In this document: positions 1 through 9,326 of the stretch, piece by piece | How the letters are laid out: every line of letters starts with the position of its first letter | Position numbering within the stretch: the first letter of the stretch is position 1 | Assembly (NCBI GenBank): GCA_002753565.1 | Contig: PEAM01000004.1 | Span: forward strand, 62,001 to 126,000 | Direction of reading: 5' to 3' | Length of the DNA stretch: 64,000 bases | Source of the DNA: Magnetococcales bacterium | GTDB taxonomy: Bacteria > Pseudomonadota > Magnetococcia > Magnetococcales > JADFYX01 | The notes under the pieces: model-generated | Databases searched by the model: none | What the model was told of the DNA's origin: nothing | Seen by the model: only the letters and a program-made list of their open reading frames with translations | Position numbers and translations under genes: made by a program

Positions 1-91
1 CCACCACCTCTCCTGCGGCAATCTGGTTGGCCAGCACCTCGGATAAAACATGAATTTCCGGTGGCTGCAGAGAGGAAGAGGGGTTATCCAT
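1..91 (-). CDS. mutL: DNA mismatch repair protein MutL, N-terminal fragment
   Basis: Only the first 30 codons are in the window; the gene continues past the left edge. The start is the ATG whose complement lies at 89-91. The translated residues include IHVLSEVLANQIAAGEVV, which matches the start of the GHKL ATPase domain of MutL: the hallmark IAAGEVV stretch comes just before the ATP-binding helix. MutL couples MutS mismatch recognition to strand incision. It follows rluB on the same strand across an 83-bp gap, so it may be the last gene of the lysS-lolCD-trpS-rluB train. Identification rests on this short but very characteristic motif. Confidence 0.85.
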   Translation of the reverse strand, partial: MDNPSSSLQPPEIHVLSEVLANQIAAGEVV

Positions 92-174
92 TCAAATAAT
101 CCTTATGATTTCGTTAGAAAGCCAGCATGAAAAAAGAAGGAGAGGAATCACCAACCACGGCCTATCAACCCAGC

Positions 175-906
175 CTACTTGCCAGCCATGCGCCATAACT
201 GTCTGATCTCTGTTTCAGTCAGGTTGCGCCACTGACCCCGAGGCACCTCCCCCAACTCAACCCCCCCAAACGAGACCCGAATCAGACGACCAACATCCAT
301 TTCAAAAACGTTGAAAATCCGTCTGATCAGCCGGTTTCTCCCCTCTCGCAGGGTGAGGGTCAACCAGCTATTGGCCCCCTGAACCCCATCCAAAGCGACG
401 GTCAACGGTCCGGTATGGCCATCTTCCAGAGCTACACCCTCCTTGAGTTTTTCTAAAAAGGTGCTACTCACCCGACCGTGAACCCGGACCCGATAGACTC
501 GGGGAACCTCACTGGAGGGGTGGGTCAGCTTATGGACCAGATCACCATCGTTGCTCAACAAAAGCAGCCCCTCCGAGTTGATATCCAACCGACCAATACT
601 GATCAACCGGGGATGACCCCGCCCCAGAAGTTCAAAGATGGTTGGTCGCCCTTCGGGATCTTTTCGGGTGCAGATTCGGCCTGTGGGTTTATTCAGCGCC
701 AAAACCATGGTCCGCTCCGCCCGTTTGGGGGGAATGGGGCGTCCATCCACCACAACCTTATCCCCCTTCTCCACCTTGGTACCCAGAATGGTCACCACCT
801 TACCGTTAACCTTCACCCGACCGGCCTCAATCCACCGCTCCCCCTCTCGGCGAGAGCAGAGTCCGGCTTCAGCCAACCATTTTTGCAGACGAATCGGCTC
901 AGACAT
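175..906 (-). CDS. rluB: RsuA/RluB-type pseudouridine synthase
   Basis: The product is 243 residues. An S4 RNA-binding domain comes first (RLQKWLAEAGLCSRREGERWI), followed by a pseudouridine synthase domain with the catalytic motif GRLDINSEGLLLLSNDG, where the Asp is the nucleophile, and the family-typical EGRNRLIRRIF stretch. Family members isomerise uridine in 23S or 16S rRNA; RluB, RluE, RluF and RsuA cannot be separated safely by eye, and RluB fits the length and S4 domain best. The ATG at 904-906 is chosen over an upstream in-frame start because it overlaps the trpS stop by 8 bases (ATGTCTGA), a usual translational coupling arrangement. It lies downstream of trpS in the same operon. Confidence 0.88.
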   Translation of the reverse strand: MSEPIRLQKWLAEAGLCSRREGERWIEAGRVKVNGKVVTILGTKVEKGDKVVVDGRPIPPKRAERTMVLALNKPTGRICTRKDPEGRPTIFELLGRGHPRLISIGRLDINSEGLLLLSNDGDLVHKLTHPSSEVPRVYRVRVHGRVSSTFLEKLKEGVALEDGHTGPLTVALDGVQGANSWLTLTLREGRNRLIRRIFNVFEMDVGRLIRVSFGGVELGEVPRGQWRNLTETEIRQLWRMAGK

Positions 907-1933
907 GGCTACGCCTGCTGTGTGCCGGAAGCCCCAAAGCATCCAGCACCTTGACCATCATCACTTCCGCCCGTTGATTGGCGGCATCGGCCCCCTGCTC
1001 CAGAATACGGACCAACTCGCCCCGGTCGTCACGGATACGCTTGTACTCCTCCTGAACCGGCACCAAAACCGCATTGACCGCCTCGGCCGTCTCCACTTTC
1101 AGTTTGCCATACAGGTTGTGGCTAAAATGGTCCAGCGCCTCATGGAGAGAGTGATCGGTGGCCGCAGCCCAGATGTTGAGCAGGTTGGCAACCCCCGGCT
1201 GAAGCTCTTCGTTATAGCGAATAACCCCTTCACTGTCGGTCACCGCTTTTTTAAATTTTTTCAAGATCGCCTTGGGATCATCCATCAGCATCACCTTGGC
1301 CAGGTCCGACTCGACACTCTTGGACATTTTTTTGGTCGGCTCTTGCAGATCCCTCACCCGAGCCGAACCCTCGGCAGCAATTAAAGGATCTGGTACTTGA
1401 AAAACCGGCTTGAAGGCACCGTTAAAACGGCTGGCCACATCTCGTGTCAACTCCAGATGCTGTTTTTGATCCGCCCCAACCGGTACTTTATGGGTGCCAT
1501 ACAGAAGAATGTCGGCAGCCATGAGGGTGGGATAGGTAAACAGCCCGGCATTGATGTTGTTGCGGTGCCGCTGGGACTTATCCTTAAACTGGGTCATCCG
1601 CTCCAACTCGCCCATCTGGGTAAAGGTAGAGAGAATCCAGGCCAACTCTGCATGGGCCGGAACCTGACTTTGAATAAAGACCGTGCTTTTCTCCGGGTCG
1701 ATCCCACAGGCGAGATAGATGGCAGCCAGGTCGAAAATCTGCTCCCTGAACAGCTTGGGATCCTGGCGAACCGTCAGGGCATGGAGGTCGACCACACAAA
1801 AAATACAGTCGTAGTCCGACTGCATGGCAACCCAGTTTTTCAGAGCGCCCAGATAGTTGCCCAGGGTCAACTGTCCGGTAGGTTGAGCGCCACTAAAGAC
1901 GATGGGGTGGGTGGTACCGTTTACTGCATTCAC
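899..1933 (-). CDS. trpS: Tryptophan-tRNA ligase
   Basis: This 344-residue class I aminoacyl-tRNA synthetase charges tRNA-Trp in the cytosol. The N-terminal signature FSGAQPTGQLTLGNYLGAL contains the HIGH-equivalent TLGN, and KKMSKSVESD carries the KMSKS loop that binds ATP. Length and domain order match bacterial TrpRS of about 330-350 residues. The gene starts 19 bases after the site-2 protease stop and overlaps the next gene by 8 bases, so it sits inside the lysS-to-rluB transcription unit. Confidence 0.96.
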   Translation of the reverse strand: MNAVNGTTHPIVFSGAQPTGQLTLGNYLGALKNWVAMQSDYDCIFCVVDLHALTVRQDPKLFREQIFDLAAIYLACGIDPEKSTVFIQSQVPAHAELAWILSTFTQMGELERMTQFKDKSQRHRNNINAGLFTYPTLMAADILLYGTHKVPVGADQKQHLELTRDVASRFNGAFKPVFQVPDPLIAAEGSARVRDLQEPTKKMSKSVESDLAKVMLMDDPKAILKKFKKAVTDSEGVIRYNEELQPGVANLLNIWAAATDHSLHEALDHFSHNLYGKLKVETAEAVNAVLVPVQEEYKRIRDDRGELVRILEQGADAANQRAEVMMVKVLDALGLPAHSRRSHV

Positions 1934-1952
1934 AATCAGATCCTTTCAAAAC

Positions 1953-2627
1953 CTACATAACACCAGCAAGTTGCATATAAAAAAACATAAGGTAGGACAT
2001 GGCAGGCAAAAGAATTTTACCCAATAATCCCGAAAAAGACAAAATCACCACAATAGGCAGACCATAGCGCTCCAAAGCCGCCATTTTATAGGCAAGAGCC
2101 GGCGGAAGAAGGGCCGCCAACACCCGCCCACCATCCAGGGGCAGGATGGGTAACATATTAAAAACCGCCAACAGCACATTCATCTGCAGAGCCGCCAGCA
2201 GCACCTTGATGGCCGGCTCCACCATAAACTCTGGGAGAAGAAGCGCTCCCTGCAGAGAAAAGGCACAGATCAGAGCCAGAAAAAGGTTCATCAGCGGACC
2301 CGCCACCGAGACCGAAAACATCGCCAACCGATAGTGGCTCGGCTTAAAGTTGCGAGGATTAATAGGGACCGGCTTGGCGCCACCAAAAACAAACGGCTTG
2401 CCCAGAGCAATCAGGGAGGTGACCAACATGACCGCCGGAACCATAATAGTCCAGACCGGGTCGATATGGGGAATGGGGTTTAAGGTGAGCCGTCCCATCA
2501 TCCCCGGAGTTGGATCACCAAAGCGGGTGGCCACATAGCCATGTGCCCACTCGTGGAGGGTGATGGCAAACAGAATCCCCGGACCCCAGGTCAGGATACC
2601 AATCAGAATGTCACCAACCGAGATCAT
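1953..2627 (-). CDS. Site-2 protease (M50) family integral membrane metalloprotease
   Basis: The 224-residue protein is strongly hydrophobic with about five to six membrane segments. It has the zinc-binding HEWAH motif (HExxH) in its first membrane helix and the distal MLPILPLDGGRVL motif, whose Asp supplies the third zinc ligand in M50 proteases. There is no PDZ domain, so it belongs to the minimal YwhC/Rv1417-like group rather than RseP. Substrates of this group are mostly unknown. Its ATG overlaps the lolD stop by four bases (ATGA), and trpS follows after 19 bases, which places it in the lipoprotein-export and aminoacylation operon. Confidence 0.9.
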   Translation of the reverse strand: MISVGDILIGILTWGPGILFAITLHEWAHGYVATRFGDPTPGMMGRLTLNPIPHIDPVWTIMVPAVMLVTSLIALGKPFVFGGAKPVPINPRNFKPSHYRLAMFSVSVAGPLMNLFLALICAFSLQGALLLPEFMVEPAIKVLLAALQMNVLLAVFNMLPILPLDGGRVLAALLPPALAYKMAALERYGLPIVVILSFSGLLGKILLPAMSYLMFFYMQLAGVM

Positions 2628-3343
2628 CCCCCCTCCTCCCCTTGGGCCAGCCGACCATCCACCATATGTACCTGACGATCCAGCCCTTCGGCAAGCTCCT
2701 GGTTATGGGTCACCATCAGGCAGGAGAGGCCCCGGTTTTTATTGAGACTTTTTAGCAGGTCAAAAACAACCACAGCGGTAGAACTATCCAGATTACCCGT
2801 TGGCTCGTCTGCCAGCAGAAGGTCGGGGTTGGTGACAATGGCTCGGGCAATAGCCACCCGCTGCTGTTCGCCACCAGAGAGTTGACCAGGACGATGGTCC
2901 AGCCGCTTATCAAGCCCCACCTCGGCCAAAACCTGTTTTGCCTGCTCCCGTGCTTGCTGGGATGGCTGACGACCGATCAACAGTGGCATCATGACATTTT
3001 CTATGGCAGAAAACTCTGGTAGAAGGCGGTGAGACTGATAGATAAAACCGATGCGTCGGTTACGTATGGCAGCCTGCTCCCTGGCCGAGAGGGCAAAAAG
3101 ATCCACCCCATCCAATAAAACCTCTCCCTCGGTGGGTCGATCCAGAGTGCCTAAAATTTGGATCAGGGTGCTTTTACCACTTCCAGAGTCCCCCAGCAGA
3201 GCAACCATCTCTCCTCGGTCGATGGAAAAATCGATCCCCTTCAATACCGCCAGACTATTGTTCCTGCCCAGGGAGAACGACCGGGTGACACGGGTGGCTT
3301 GCAACAGCAGGGAGGCTTTAGAGCCTTGACTCTCGTTACTCAT
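2624..3343 (-). CDS. lolD: Lipoprotein-releasing ABC transporter ATP-binding protein LolD
   Basis: This 239-residue ABC ATPase has Walker A (GDSGSGKST), the signature [14 protein letters not shown], Walker B ([12 protein letters not shown]) and the H-loop VTHNQ. The DEPTGNLDS string is typical of the LolD/MacB/FtsE subfamily. It energises extraction of outer-membrane lipoproteins from the inner membrane with LolC/E. The ATG at 3341-3343 is chosen because it overlaps the lolC stop (ATGAGTAA), indicating coupling; an in-frame start 27 bases upstream would overlap lolC further. The M50 protease gene follows with an ATGA overlap. Confidence 0.92.
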   Translation of the reverse strand: MSNESQGSKASLLLQATRVTRSFSLGRNNSLAVLKGIDFSIDRGEMVALLGDSGSGKSTLIQILGTLDRPTEGEVLLDGVDLFALSAREQAAIRNRRIGFIYQSHRLLPEFSAIENVMMPLLIGRQPSQQAREQAKQVLAEVGLDKRLDHRPGQLSGGEQQRVAIARAIVTNPDLLLADEPTGNLDSSTAVVVFDLLKSLNKNRGLSCLMVTHNQELAEGLDRQVHMVDGRLAQGEEGG

Positions 3344-4583
3344 AGCGCAGCCCCTCCACCGGATCGACACCCGCCGCCCGCCAAGCGGGATAGAGAGCCG
3401 CCAACAGGGTGATCATCAGACTGATCCCGGCAATCAACCCCACATCCGACCATAACACCACCGAGGGCAGATGGTCGATAAAGTACACCTCTCCGGAGAG
3501 AATCTGGATGCCAAACAGCCCCTCGACAAACCCCAAAGCGGCCTCCAGGTTAAAGGCCAGACTCAACCCAAGGGCCAAACCGGCCAATGTACCCACAATA
3601 CCGATCACCCCGCCGTTGATCAGAAAAATGGTTAAAATACTCCGAGGTGTCGCCCCCATGGTTTTAAGAATGGCAATCTCCCGCCCCTTCTCCATCACCA
3701 CCATCACCAGACTGGAGACAATGTTGAAGGCCGCCACCACCACCACCAAAAAAAGAATAACAAACATGGTGGCTTTTTCCATTTGAAGGGCACGGAAAAA
3801 GTTGCGGTTCATCTGCATCCAGTCCTGAATCCAATAACCGTGGCCCAACCTATCCTCCAGACGCTCCCGCACGGCAAAAGCCTGCTCGGCCTCTGGGGTC
3901 ATCACCTCAATGCCAGAGACACTCTCTTTGCCCATGCGCAGCAGTACCTGAGCATCTTCAATATGGATATAGGCCAGGGTGGTATCATACTCATACATGC
4001 CGGACTCGAAAATCCCCCCCACCGTAAACCGTTTCAGTCGGGGCAGGGTTCCCATGGCCGTCACGTTACCGGCAGCCACCATCACCGTCACCTTGTCGCC
4101 TACCTGGACCCCCATATTGGTCGCCAACCGCTTGCCGATAATAATGTGGAACCCCCCCAGATTGTGGATAGAGCCGATTTTCATATTCTTATCCAGAGAG
4201 GAGACCCGGCTTTCAGACTCCGGCACCACCCCCCGCAGACCCACACCCACAGCCCGCCCATGTCCGGTCAGCATGGCCTGCCCGGTAATAAAAGGGGTGG
4301 CAGCCACCACCCCTTGGGTGTGGATGACCTGATCCAATACCGACCGGTATCGATCCACCTTGCCGGTATAGGAGCGCACCGAAGCGTGACCGGTAATACC
4401 CAATATTTGCGACTGCAGCTCCTGCCGAAATCCGGTCATGACAGCCAACACCACAATCAGGGCCGCCACCCCCAGGGCAATCCCCCCCAAAGAGAAGAAG
4501 GTGATGATGGAGATAAAACTCTGATTGCGCTTGGCCCGCAGATAGCGCAGACCAATGAGCCACTCGTATCGGGCGCTCCACAT
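3336..4583 (-). CDS. lolC: Lipoprotein-releasing ABC transporter permease LolC/LolE
   Basis: The 415-residue permease has the MacB/FtsX topology: one N-terminal membrane helix (about 25-50), a large periplasmic domain and three C-terminal helices (about 270-400). The start YEWLIGLRYLRAKRNQSFISIITFFS and the end YPAWRAAGVDPVEGLRYE are characteristic of LolC/E. Only one permease gene is present, so the transporter is probably a LolC-type homodimer (LolF-like) with LolD rather than the LolCDE heterotrimer. It begins 5 bases after the lysS stop, and the stop overlaps lolD. Confidence 0.93.
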   Translation of the reverse strand: MWSARYEWLIGLRYLRAKRNQSFISIITFFSLGGIALGVAALIVVLAVMTGFRQELQSQILGITGHASVRSYTGKVDRYRSVLDQVIHTQGVVAATPFITGQAMLTGHGRAVGVGLRGVVPESESRVSSLDKNMKIGSIHNLGGFHIIIGKRLATNMGVQVGDKVTVMVAAGNVTAMGTLPRLKRFTVGGIFESGMYEYDTTLAYIHIEDAQVLLRMGKESVSGIEVMTPEAEQAFAVRERLEDRLGHGYWIQDWMQMNRNFFRALQMEKATMFVILFLVVVVAAFNIVSSLVMVVMEKGREIAILKTMGATPRSILTIFLINGGVIGIVGTLAGLALGLSLAFNLEAALGFVEGLFGIQILSGEVYFIDHLPSVVLWSDVGLIAGISLMITLLAALYPAWRAAGVDPVEGLRYE

Positions 4584-4588
4584 GGTGA

Positions 4589-6106
4589 CTATGACCCCTT
4601 GGCAGATGAACGCATTTGAGGAAAGAGCAGCACATCCCGAATGGCAGCCGAGTCGGTCAACAGCATCACCAACCGATCAATACCAATCCCCTCCCCTGCT
4701 GTTGGTGGCATGCCGTACTCCAAAGCCCGAATATAGTCCTCATCAAAATGCATGGCCTCCAGATCACCGGACTCTTTGGCATCCACCTGTTTTTGAAACC
4801 GGTCGGCCTGATCGGCCGGATCGTTCAACTCCGAGAAAGCGTTGGCAATCTCCCAGCCGCCGATAAACAGCTCAAACCGCTCTGCCACCTCCGGGTTGGT
4901 ATCGGAACGCCGAGAGAGGGGTGAGACCGAAACCGGATAGTCGAGGATAAAGGTGGGTTGAATCAGATTCTCCTCCACCAACGCCTCAAAAAGCTCAAGC
5001 AGTAGCTTGCCATCATCCCACTTGTCATCAACCTTGACCCCCTTCTCCTTGGCCAGAGCCAACAGATAGGCCCGTTCAGCAACCTGATGGACATCAGCCC
5101 CGGCGTAGTGAACCAACGACTCACCCAGAGTCAGCCGTTGCCAGGGAGAGCTGAAATCGATCTCCCGCTCTTGGTGGGTCACCTTCAGCGACCCGTCATG
5201 GGTCTCCCGAACCACATGGGTCACCAGAGCCTCGGTCAAATCCATCAGATCCCGATAGTCGGCAAAGGCCTGATAGAACTCCATCATGGTGAATTCTGGA
5301 TTGTGACGGGTAGAGAGCCCCTCATTACGGAAATTCCGGTTGATCTCAAAAACCCGTTCAAACCCTCCAACGATCAGCCGTTTCAGGTAGAGTTCCGGGG
5401 CGATACGCAAAAACAGCTCCCTGTCCAAAGCGTTGTGATGGGTCACAAAAGGCCGTGCCACCGCCCCACCGGGAATCGGGTGCATCATGGGTGTCTCCAC
5501 CTCCAGAAAACCTCGCTCTTCCATAAAGTGCCGAATCAGGCGGATAATCTGGGAGCGGGTGCGAAAAAGGTCTCGAACCTCCGGGTTGACGATCAGATCC
5601 AGATAGCGCTGACGATAGCGGGTCTCCAGATCTTCCAGACCGTGAAATTTTTCCGGCAGAGGTCGGACCGATTTAGCCAGCAGTTGAAACCGGTTGACCC
5701 GGATGGTCAACTCGCCGGTTTTGGTTAAAAAAAGGCTCCCCTCCACCCCGAGCCAATCTCCCACCTCCACTTTACGAAACACCTCCCGATAGAGGTCCGC
5801 ACCGATATGGTCCCGCTGGACCGCCACCTGCAGCCGTCCACTCTCATCCATCAGGGTGGCAAAAGTGAGCTTGCCAAAGTGGCGATGCAGTACCACCCGC
5901 CCGACACACTTGACCTCAGCCGCTGCCAGACGCTCTTCGTCCGCCACCTCTCCGTAACGCTGAACCACCTGTAGCAGGCTCTGTTCCGGTTTAAACTGAT
6001 TGGGATAGGGGTTCACCCCCCCTGCCAGAAGAGCGGATAATTTCTCTTTTCTGGCGGCAACCTGTGGGTTCTCTTTTACTTTTTTGCTTTTATTCTCGGT
6101 AGACAT
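4589..6106 (-). CDS. lysS: Lysine-tRNA ligase, class II
   Basis: This 505-residue class II synthetase has an N-terminal OB-fold anticodon-binding domain (about 60-160) and a catalytic core. Motif 2 is FEINRNFRNEGLSTRHNPEFT and motif 3 is GEGIGIDRLVMLLTD. The length agrees with bacterial LysS. It is the first gene of the minus-strand train: 414 bases of non-coding DNA lie upstream, so the operon promoter should be there, and lolC begins 5 bases after its stop. The pairing of lysS with lolCD is a common arrangement in Proteobacteria. Confidence 0.97.
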   Translation of the reverse strand: MSTENKSKKVKENPQVAARKEKLSALLAGGVNPYPNQFKPEQSLLQVVQRYGEVADEERLAAAEVKCVGRVVLHRHFGKLTFATLMDESGRLQVAVQRDHIGADLYREVFRKVEVGDWLGVEGSLFLTKTGELTIRVNRFQLLAKSVRPLPEKFHGLEDLETRYRQRYLDLIVNPEVRDLFRTRSQIIRLIRHFMEERGFLEVETPMMHPIPGGAVARPFVTHHNALDRELFLRIAPELYLKRLIVGGFERVFEINRNFRNEGLSTRHNPEFTMMEFYQAFADYRDLMDLTEALVTHVVRETHDGSLKVTHQEREIDFSSPWQRLTLGESLVHYAGADVHQVAERAYLLALAKEKGVKVDDKWDDGKLLLELFEALVEENLIQPTFILDYPVSVSPLSRRSDTNPEVAERFELFIGGWEIANAFSELNDPADQADRFQKQVDAKESGDLEAMHFDEDYIRALEYGMPPTAGEGIGIDRLVMLLTDSAAIRDVLLFPQMRSSAKGS

Positions 6107-6520
6107 GGGTTCCTCGACAAGAGATCGCAGCCCGGATGCTATGGCCTGACCTGACGTTCATGATCTTATTTTTAACTAAAAACAGTTGATTCTGCTCTCC
6201 CAGAAACAAAATTGCAAGCCCCAGCCTCGCCCTAGGGGAGAGAACCGCCAGGGGTTTGGTTGGAGTGAGCTGTGCAGCTGCTTTGAGTTGCGGCATTTAA
6301 GTTTTTGTTAACAACTCAACAGCAAAAAACAACCTCCCCTCCAGAGGCTGACAATCGGGGTTTAACAGCAAGATTTTGCCCTCTATTCACCTGTCCGGGT
6401 ATTTTGAAGTAGAGTTTCTCTCCTCCTTGATGGATAATGGCGACGTAAACACTATGAATGTCCTGACTTCCTTTCACGAAACAGAATGAAAGAGAATAAA
6501 AGAGAAGAGGAACACAAAAG
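6107..6520. other. Intergenic region between lysS and the HBM receptor gene
   Basis: This divergent 414-base spacer must hold the promoters of the lysS operon (leftward) and the HBM receptor (rightward). No convincing gene is seen: small open frames lack ribosome sites and recognisable residues. A weak hexamer pair for the rightward gene (TTGATG at 6427, 17-base spacer, CACTAT at 6450) is too poor to call. Confidence 0.5.
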
Positions 6521-8050
6521 ATGGTGCTGAAAAATTTATCTGTCAGTGGACGACTCGCCTTGGGTTTTGGCCTGACCGGCCTGCTCTTCACCCTGGTTGT
6601 CTGGCAGTATCACCAGACTCTTTTCAAGGTGATGAACCGTTTCGACACCCTGCAGACAACCCAAGCCGCCAAAAAAGATCACTACCTCAACATCCACCGT
6701 TACATGCTCGAAGCCCGCCGCAGCGAGAAGGATTTTCTCTCCCGAAAAAACCTGCTCTACCCCGAACAGGTGGCTGAGCTTGTTCAACTTATCGATGTAG
6801 AGACCAAAAATATCCAGTCTATCGAAGAGAAGACCGGCGGTCGACCCATTGGCGAAGAGATCGGCACCTTGATCCACGCCTATCATAATACCTTCAAGCA
6901 GATAGTGGCCGCCTGGAAGGTCAACGGGCTAGACCACAACACCGGCCTGCAGGGGCGTTTCCGCCAGACTATCCACACCACCGAAGAAGAAGCCAAAAAT
7001 TTCAACACCAACCGACTCTATCTTACCCTGCTGCAAATTCGCCGTGCCGAGAAAGATCTTGGCCTCAGAAAAGATCCGGATTATCGCAATAAGGTGCAAG
7101 GGCTGATCAGACAGTTCCGAAGCCAGATCAACCGCTCCACCTTGGACCCATCTTTTAAAAACCGGCTTGTTATCACCCTGGAGATGTATCAGGTCGACTT
7201 TGAGCGCTACGCCAACCAGGTGTTGGAAGGCGAAAACATTCACGGCGGCAAGGGACCCTTCCGAGACACCGCCCACACCTTGGAAAATCTTCTCACCCTC
7301 CATTATGTTCCCGATTTAGAGGAGGAGATTCTCACCCTGCGGCGTCGAGAGAAAGACTATCTGCTTCGAGGGGGAGAGAACTATGTCCAGGAGGTGCAAC
7401 AGACCGTTGCCCAGATTTTAATCAACATCAAAGCTTCGGCCCTGGCAGCCGATGACAAAAAAAGGCTGATCTCCGGCATCAAGCGCTACGAATCCGATTT
7501 TCTTGCTCTGGTCAACCATGACAAGGAGATCGTTCAGCTGACCGCCAAAATGGGTGAGGCGGTCCTCAAGATAGAGCCTCTCATCACCCTGGGGGTAGCC
7601 GAGGCGGTGACCGACATGACCATTGCCACCGAGACAACGCGGCAGAATGTCCAGCAAAAAACCACCATCGGCCTGATCGTTGCCCTTATCGCCATCCTGC
7701 TCAGCATTGGCTTTGCCTTCTATTTCAGCCGGCTGATCATCCGCCCCATCAACACCCTGACCCAACTGGCAGAGCTGTTTGCCCCACCCGAACAGGACCC
7801 TGGGGCCATCGACCCCAACCAGAAGGATGAGATCCTGATTTTAACCCATGCCATGGGCCGCATGACCGGCCACCTGCAAGATATCATTTACTATTTTGGT
7901 GATCACATCCAAGCGCTGAACCAGACAGCCAGCACACTGGAGAAACATGCCAACCAGCCCCTTTCCCAACTCGAAAAGGAGAAAATGGCCCTCTCTCTGC
8001 GCAGCATGTCAGAAAACCTGAAGAAAAAACTGGAGCAACTCAACGCCTAA
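6521..8050 (+). CDS. HBM-HAMP membrane receptor lacking a signalling domain
   Basis: The 509-residue protein has a first membrane helix (about 8-30), a long all-helical periplasmic region with two repeated motifs of the form RRxEKDFLxRK (near residues 66, 170 and 270), a second membrane helix (about 381-405), a HAMP domain (about 406-460) and a short C-terminal coil. The ARRSEKDFL and RRREKDYLLRG motifs are typical of helical bimodular (HBM) sensor domains, which in McpS-type chemoreceptors bind small organic acids. The protein stops about 50 residues after HAMP, with no methyl-accepting, kinase or cyclase domain and no recognisable remnant downstream. It may act as a ligand-binding partner of another receptor, or be a truncated one. 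The ligand cannot be inferred. Confidence 0.75.
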   Translation: MVLKNLSVSGRLALGFGLTGLLFTLVVWQYHQTLFKVMNRFDTLQTTQAAKKDHYLNIHRYMLEARRSEKDFLSRKNLLYPEQVAELVQLIDVETKNIQSIEEKTGGRPIGEEIGTLIHAYHNTFKQIVAAWKVNGLDHNTGLQGRFRQTIHTTEEEAKNFNTNRLYLTLLQIRRAEKDLGLRKDPDYRNKVQGLIRQFRSQINRSTLDPSFKNRLVITLEMYQVDFERYANQVLEGENIHGGKGPFRDTAHTLENLLTLHYVPDLEEEILTLRRREKDYLLRGGENYVQEVQQTVAQILINIKASALAADDKKRLISGIKRYESDFLALVNHDKEIVQLTAKMGEAVLKIEPLITLGVAEAVTDMTIATETTRQNVQQKTTIGLIVALIAILLSIGFAFYFSRLIIRPINTLTQLAELFAPPEQDPGAIDPNQKDEILILTHAMGRMTGHLQDIIYYFGDHIQALNQTASTLEKHANQPLSQLEKEKMALSLRSMSENLKKKLEQLNA

Positions 8051-8071
8051 CCCATAGGGTGGCTCTGGAAG

Positions 8072-8099
8072 GCTGATGTTAGCTTACGTTAACATCAGC
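8072..8099. repeat. Perfect stem-loop at the convergent end of the HBM receptor and prfB
   Basis: Arms GCTGATGTTA (8072-8081) and TAACATCAGC (8090-8099) are perfectly complementary across an 8-base loop. The structure overlaps the prfB stop codon. Neither strand shows a T tract after the stem, so it is not a standard intrinsic terminator, but it could protect or separate the two converging transcripts. Confidence 0.5.
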
Positions 8100-9192
8100 G
8101 ATCCGCTGAGCCAGTGCCGCCTTGATAAAATCATCCAGATCCCCATCCAGCACCCCATCGGTATTGCCCTTCTCGACCCCGGTACGCAGATCCTTGACCA
8201 TCCGGTAGGGGTGGAGAACATAGGAGCGGATTTGGTGGCCCCAGCCAATATCGGTTTTGGCGTCGGCGGTTGCTTGAGCCTCGGAGGCCCGTTTATCCAA
8301 CTCCAACTGATAAAGGCGCGCTTTCAACATGTTGAACGCCTCTTCTTTGTTGCGGTGCTGAGAACGACCACTCTGGCACTGAACCACAATACCGCTGGGG
8401 TGGTGGGTGATGCGAATGGCCGAGCTGGTTTTATTGATATGCTGCCCCCCGGCCCCGGAAGCCCGGTAGGTATCGATGCGGATATCCTTCTCGTTAATCT
8501 CCACCTGGATGGTATCGTCGATCTCTGGGTAGACATAGACCGAAGAGAAGGAGGTGTGGCGACGGGCTGCCGAATCGAAAGGGCTGATGCGAACCAGACG
8601 ATGCACCCCCCCTTCGGTCTTCAGATAGCCGTAAGCCAACTCCCCGACAATTCGCACAGAGACCGATTTACACCCCGCCTCATCCCCGGCCTGATAATCT
8701 TGAATTTCGGTTTTAAAGCCGTGGGATTCTGCCCAGCGCAGATACATGCGCAGCAGAATCTCTGCCCAATCCTGGGACTCCGTCCCTCCCGCACCGGGAT
8801 GGATCTCCAGGAAGGCGTTGTTACCGTCGGCCTCGTCGGAGAGCATTCGCTTAAGCTCCAGATCTTCAACCCGAGCCAACATGGCTGTCGACTGCTGGGC
8901 AATCTCGGTCAGCAGGTCCTGATCCTCCTCTTCGGTGGCCATTTCATGGAGATCCATGCTGTCTCGAAGCTCCTGATCCAGCACCTCCCACTCCCCGATG
9001 GTCTTCTCCAGCAGGCTCTTCTCCCGCATGATCTCCTTGGCCCGGTCAGGATCGGCCCACAAGGCGGGATCTTCGCTCAGAGCATTGATCTCCTCCAGCC
9101 TTTTTTTGCCATTTTCGTAGTCAAAGATGCCCCCTCAGGAGAACCAGTTTCTCCCGAATGGCATCAAAGTTCTTCTGGCTGTTTTCATCCAT
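8079..9192 (-). CDS. prfB: Peptide chain release factor 2, with programmed +1 frameshift
   Basis: The first frame runs from ATG at 9190-9192 for 23 codons to CTT followed by an in-frame TGA at 9121-9123; reading then shifts +1 to GAC and continues to 8079, giving about 370 residues. RF2 hallmarks are the SPF tripeptide (RISPFDSAARR) that reads UGA/UAA stop codons and the GGQ loop (SGAGGQHINKTSSAIR) that triggers peptide release. The length is close to E. coli RF2 (365). The early UGA is the known autoregulatory sensor: low RF2 stalls at UGA and favours frameshifting. A predictor that ignores the shift would start the gene late, at 9062. Confidence 0.97.
9120..9135 (-). promoter_or_regulatory. 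prfB: prfB programmed frameshift site
   Basis: On the coding strand the sequence reads AGGGGG-CAT-CTTTGAC. The Shine-Dalgarno-like AGGGGG (9130-9135) lies three bases before CTT, and the slippery CTT-TGA-C follows. This is nearly identical to the E. coli prfB element, where the internal ribosome-binding sequence promotes the +1 shift of tRNA-Leu from CUU to UUU. Confidence 0.96.
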
Positions 9193-9326
9193 GGTAATAA
9201 CCGTTAAACTGCGTATAGAATGTGAGTTGACTTGGTACATTAAACTTTCAATTGTAGCACCCCTTGTCCCAACAGTCATCCTCAATAAAGGGACTAAACG
9301 CCAGACAGAAGGGATATAGGCTTATC

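Noticed and set aside
6316-6591. 91-codon minus-strand frame upstream of the HBM receptor
   Set aside because: It crosses the receptor's start region, with no conserved residues or ribosome site.
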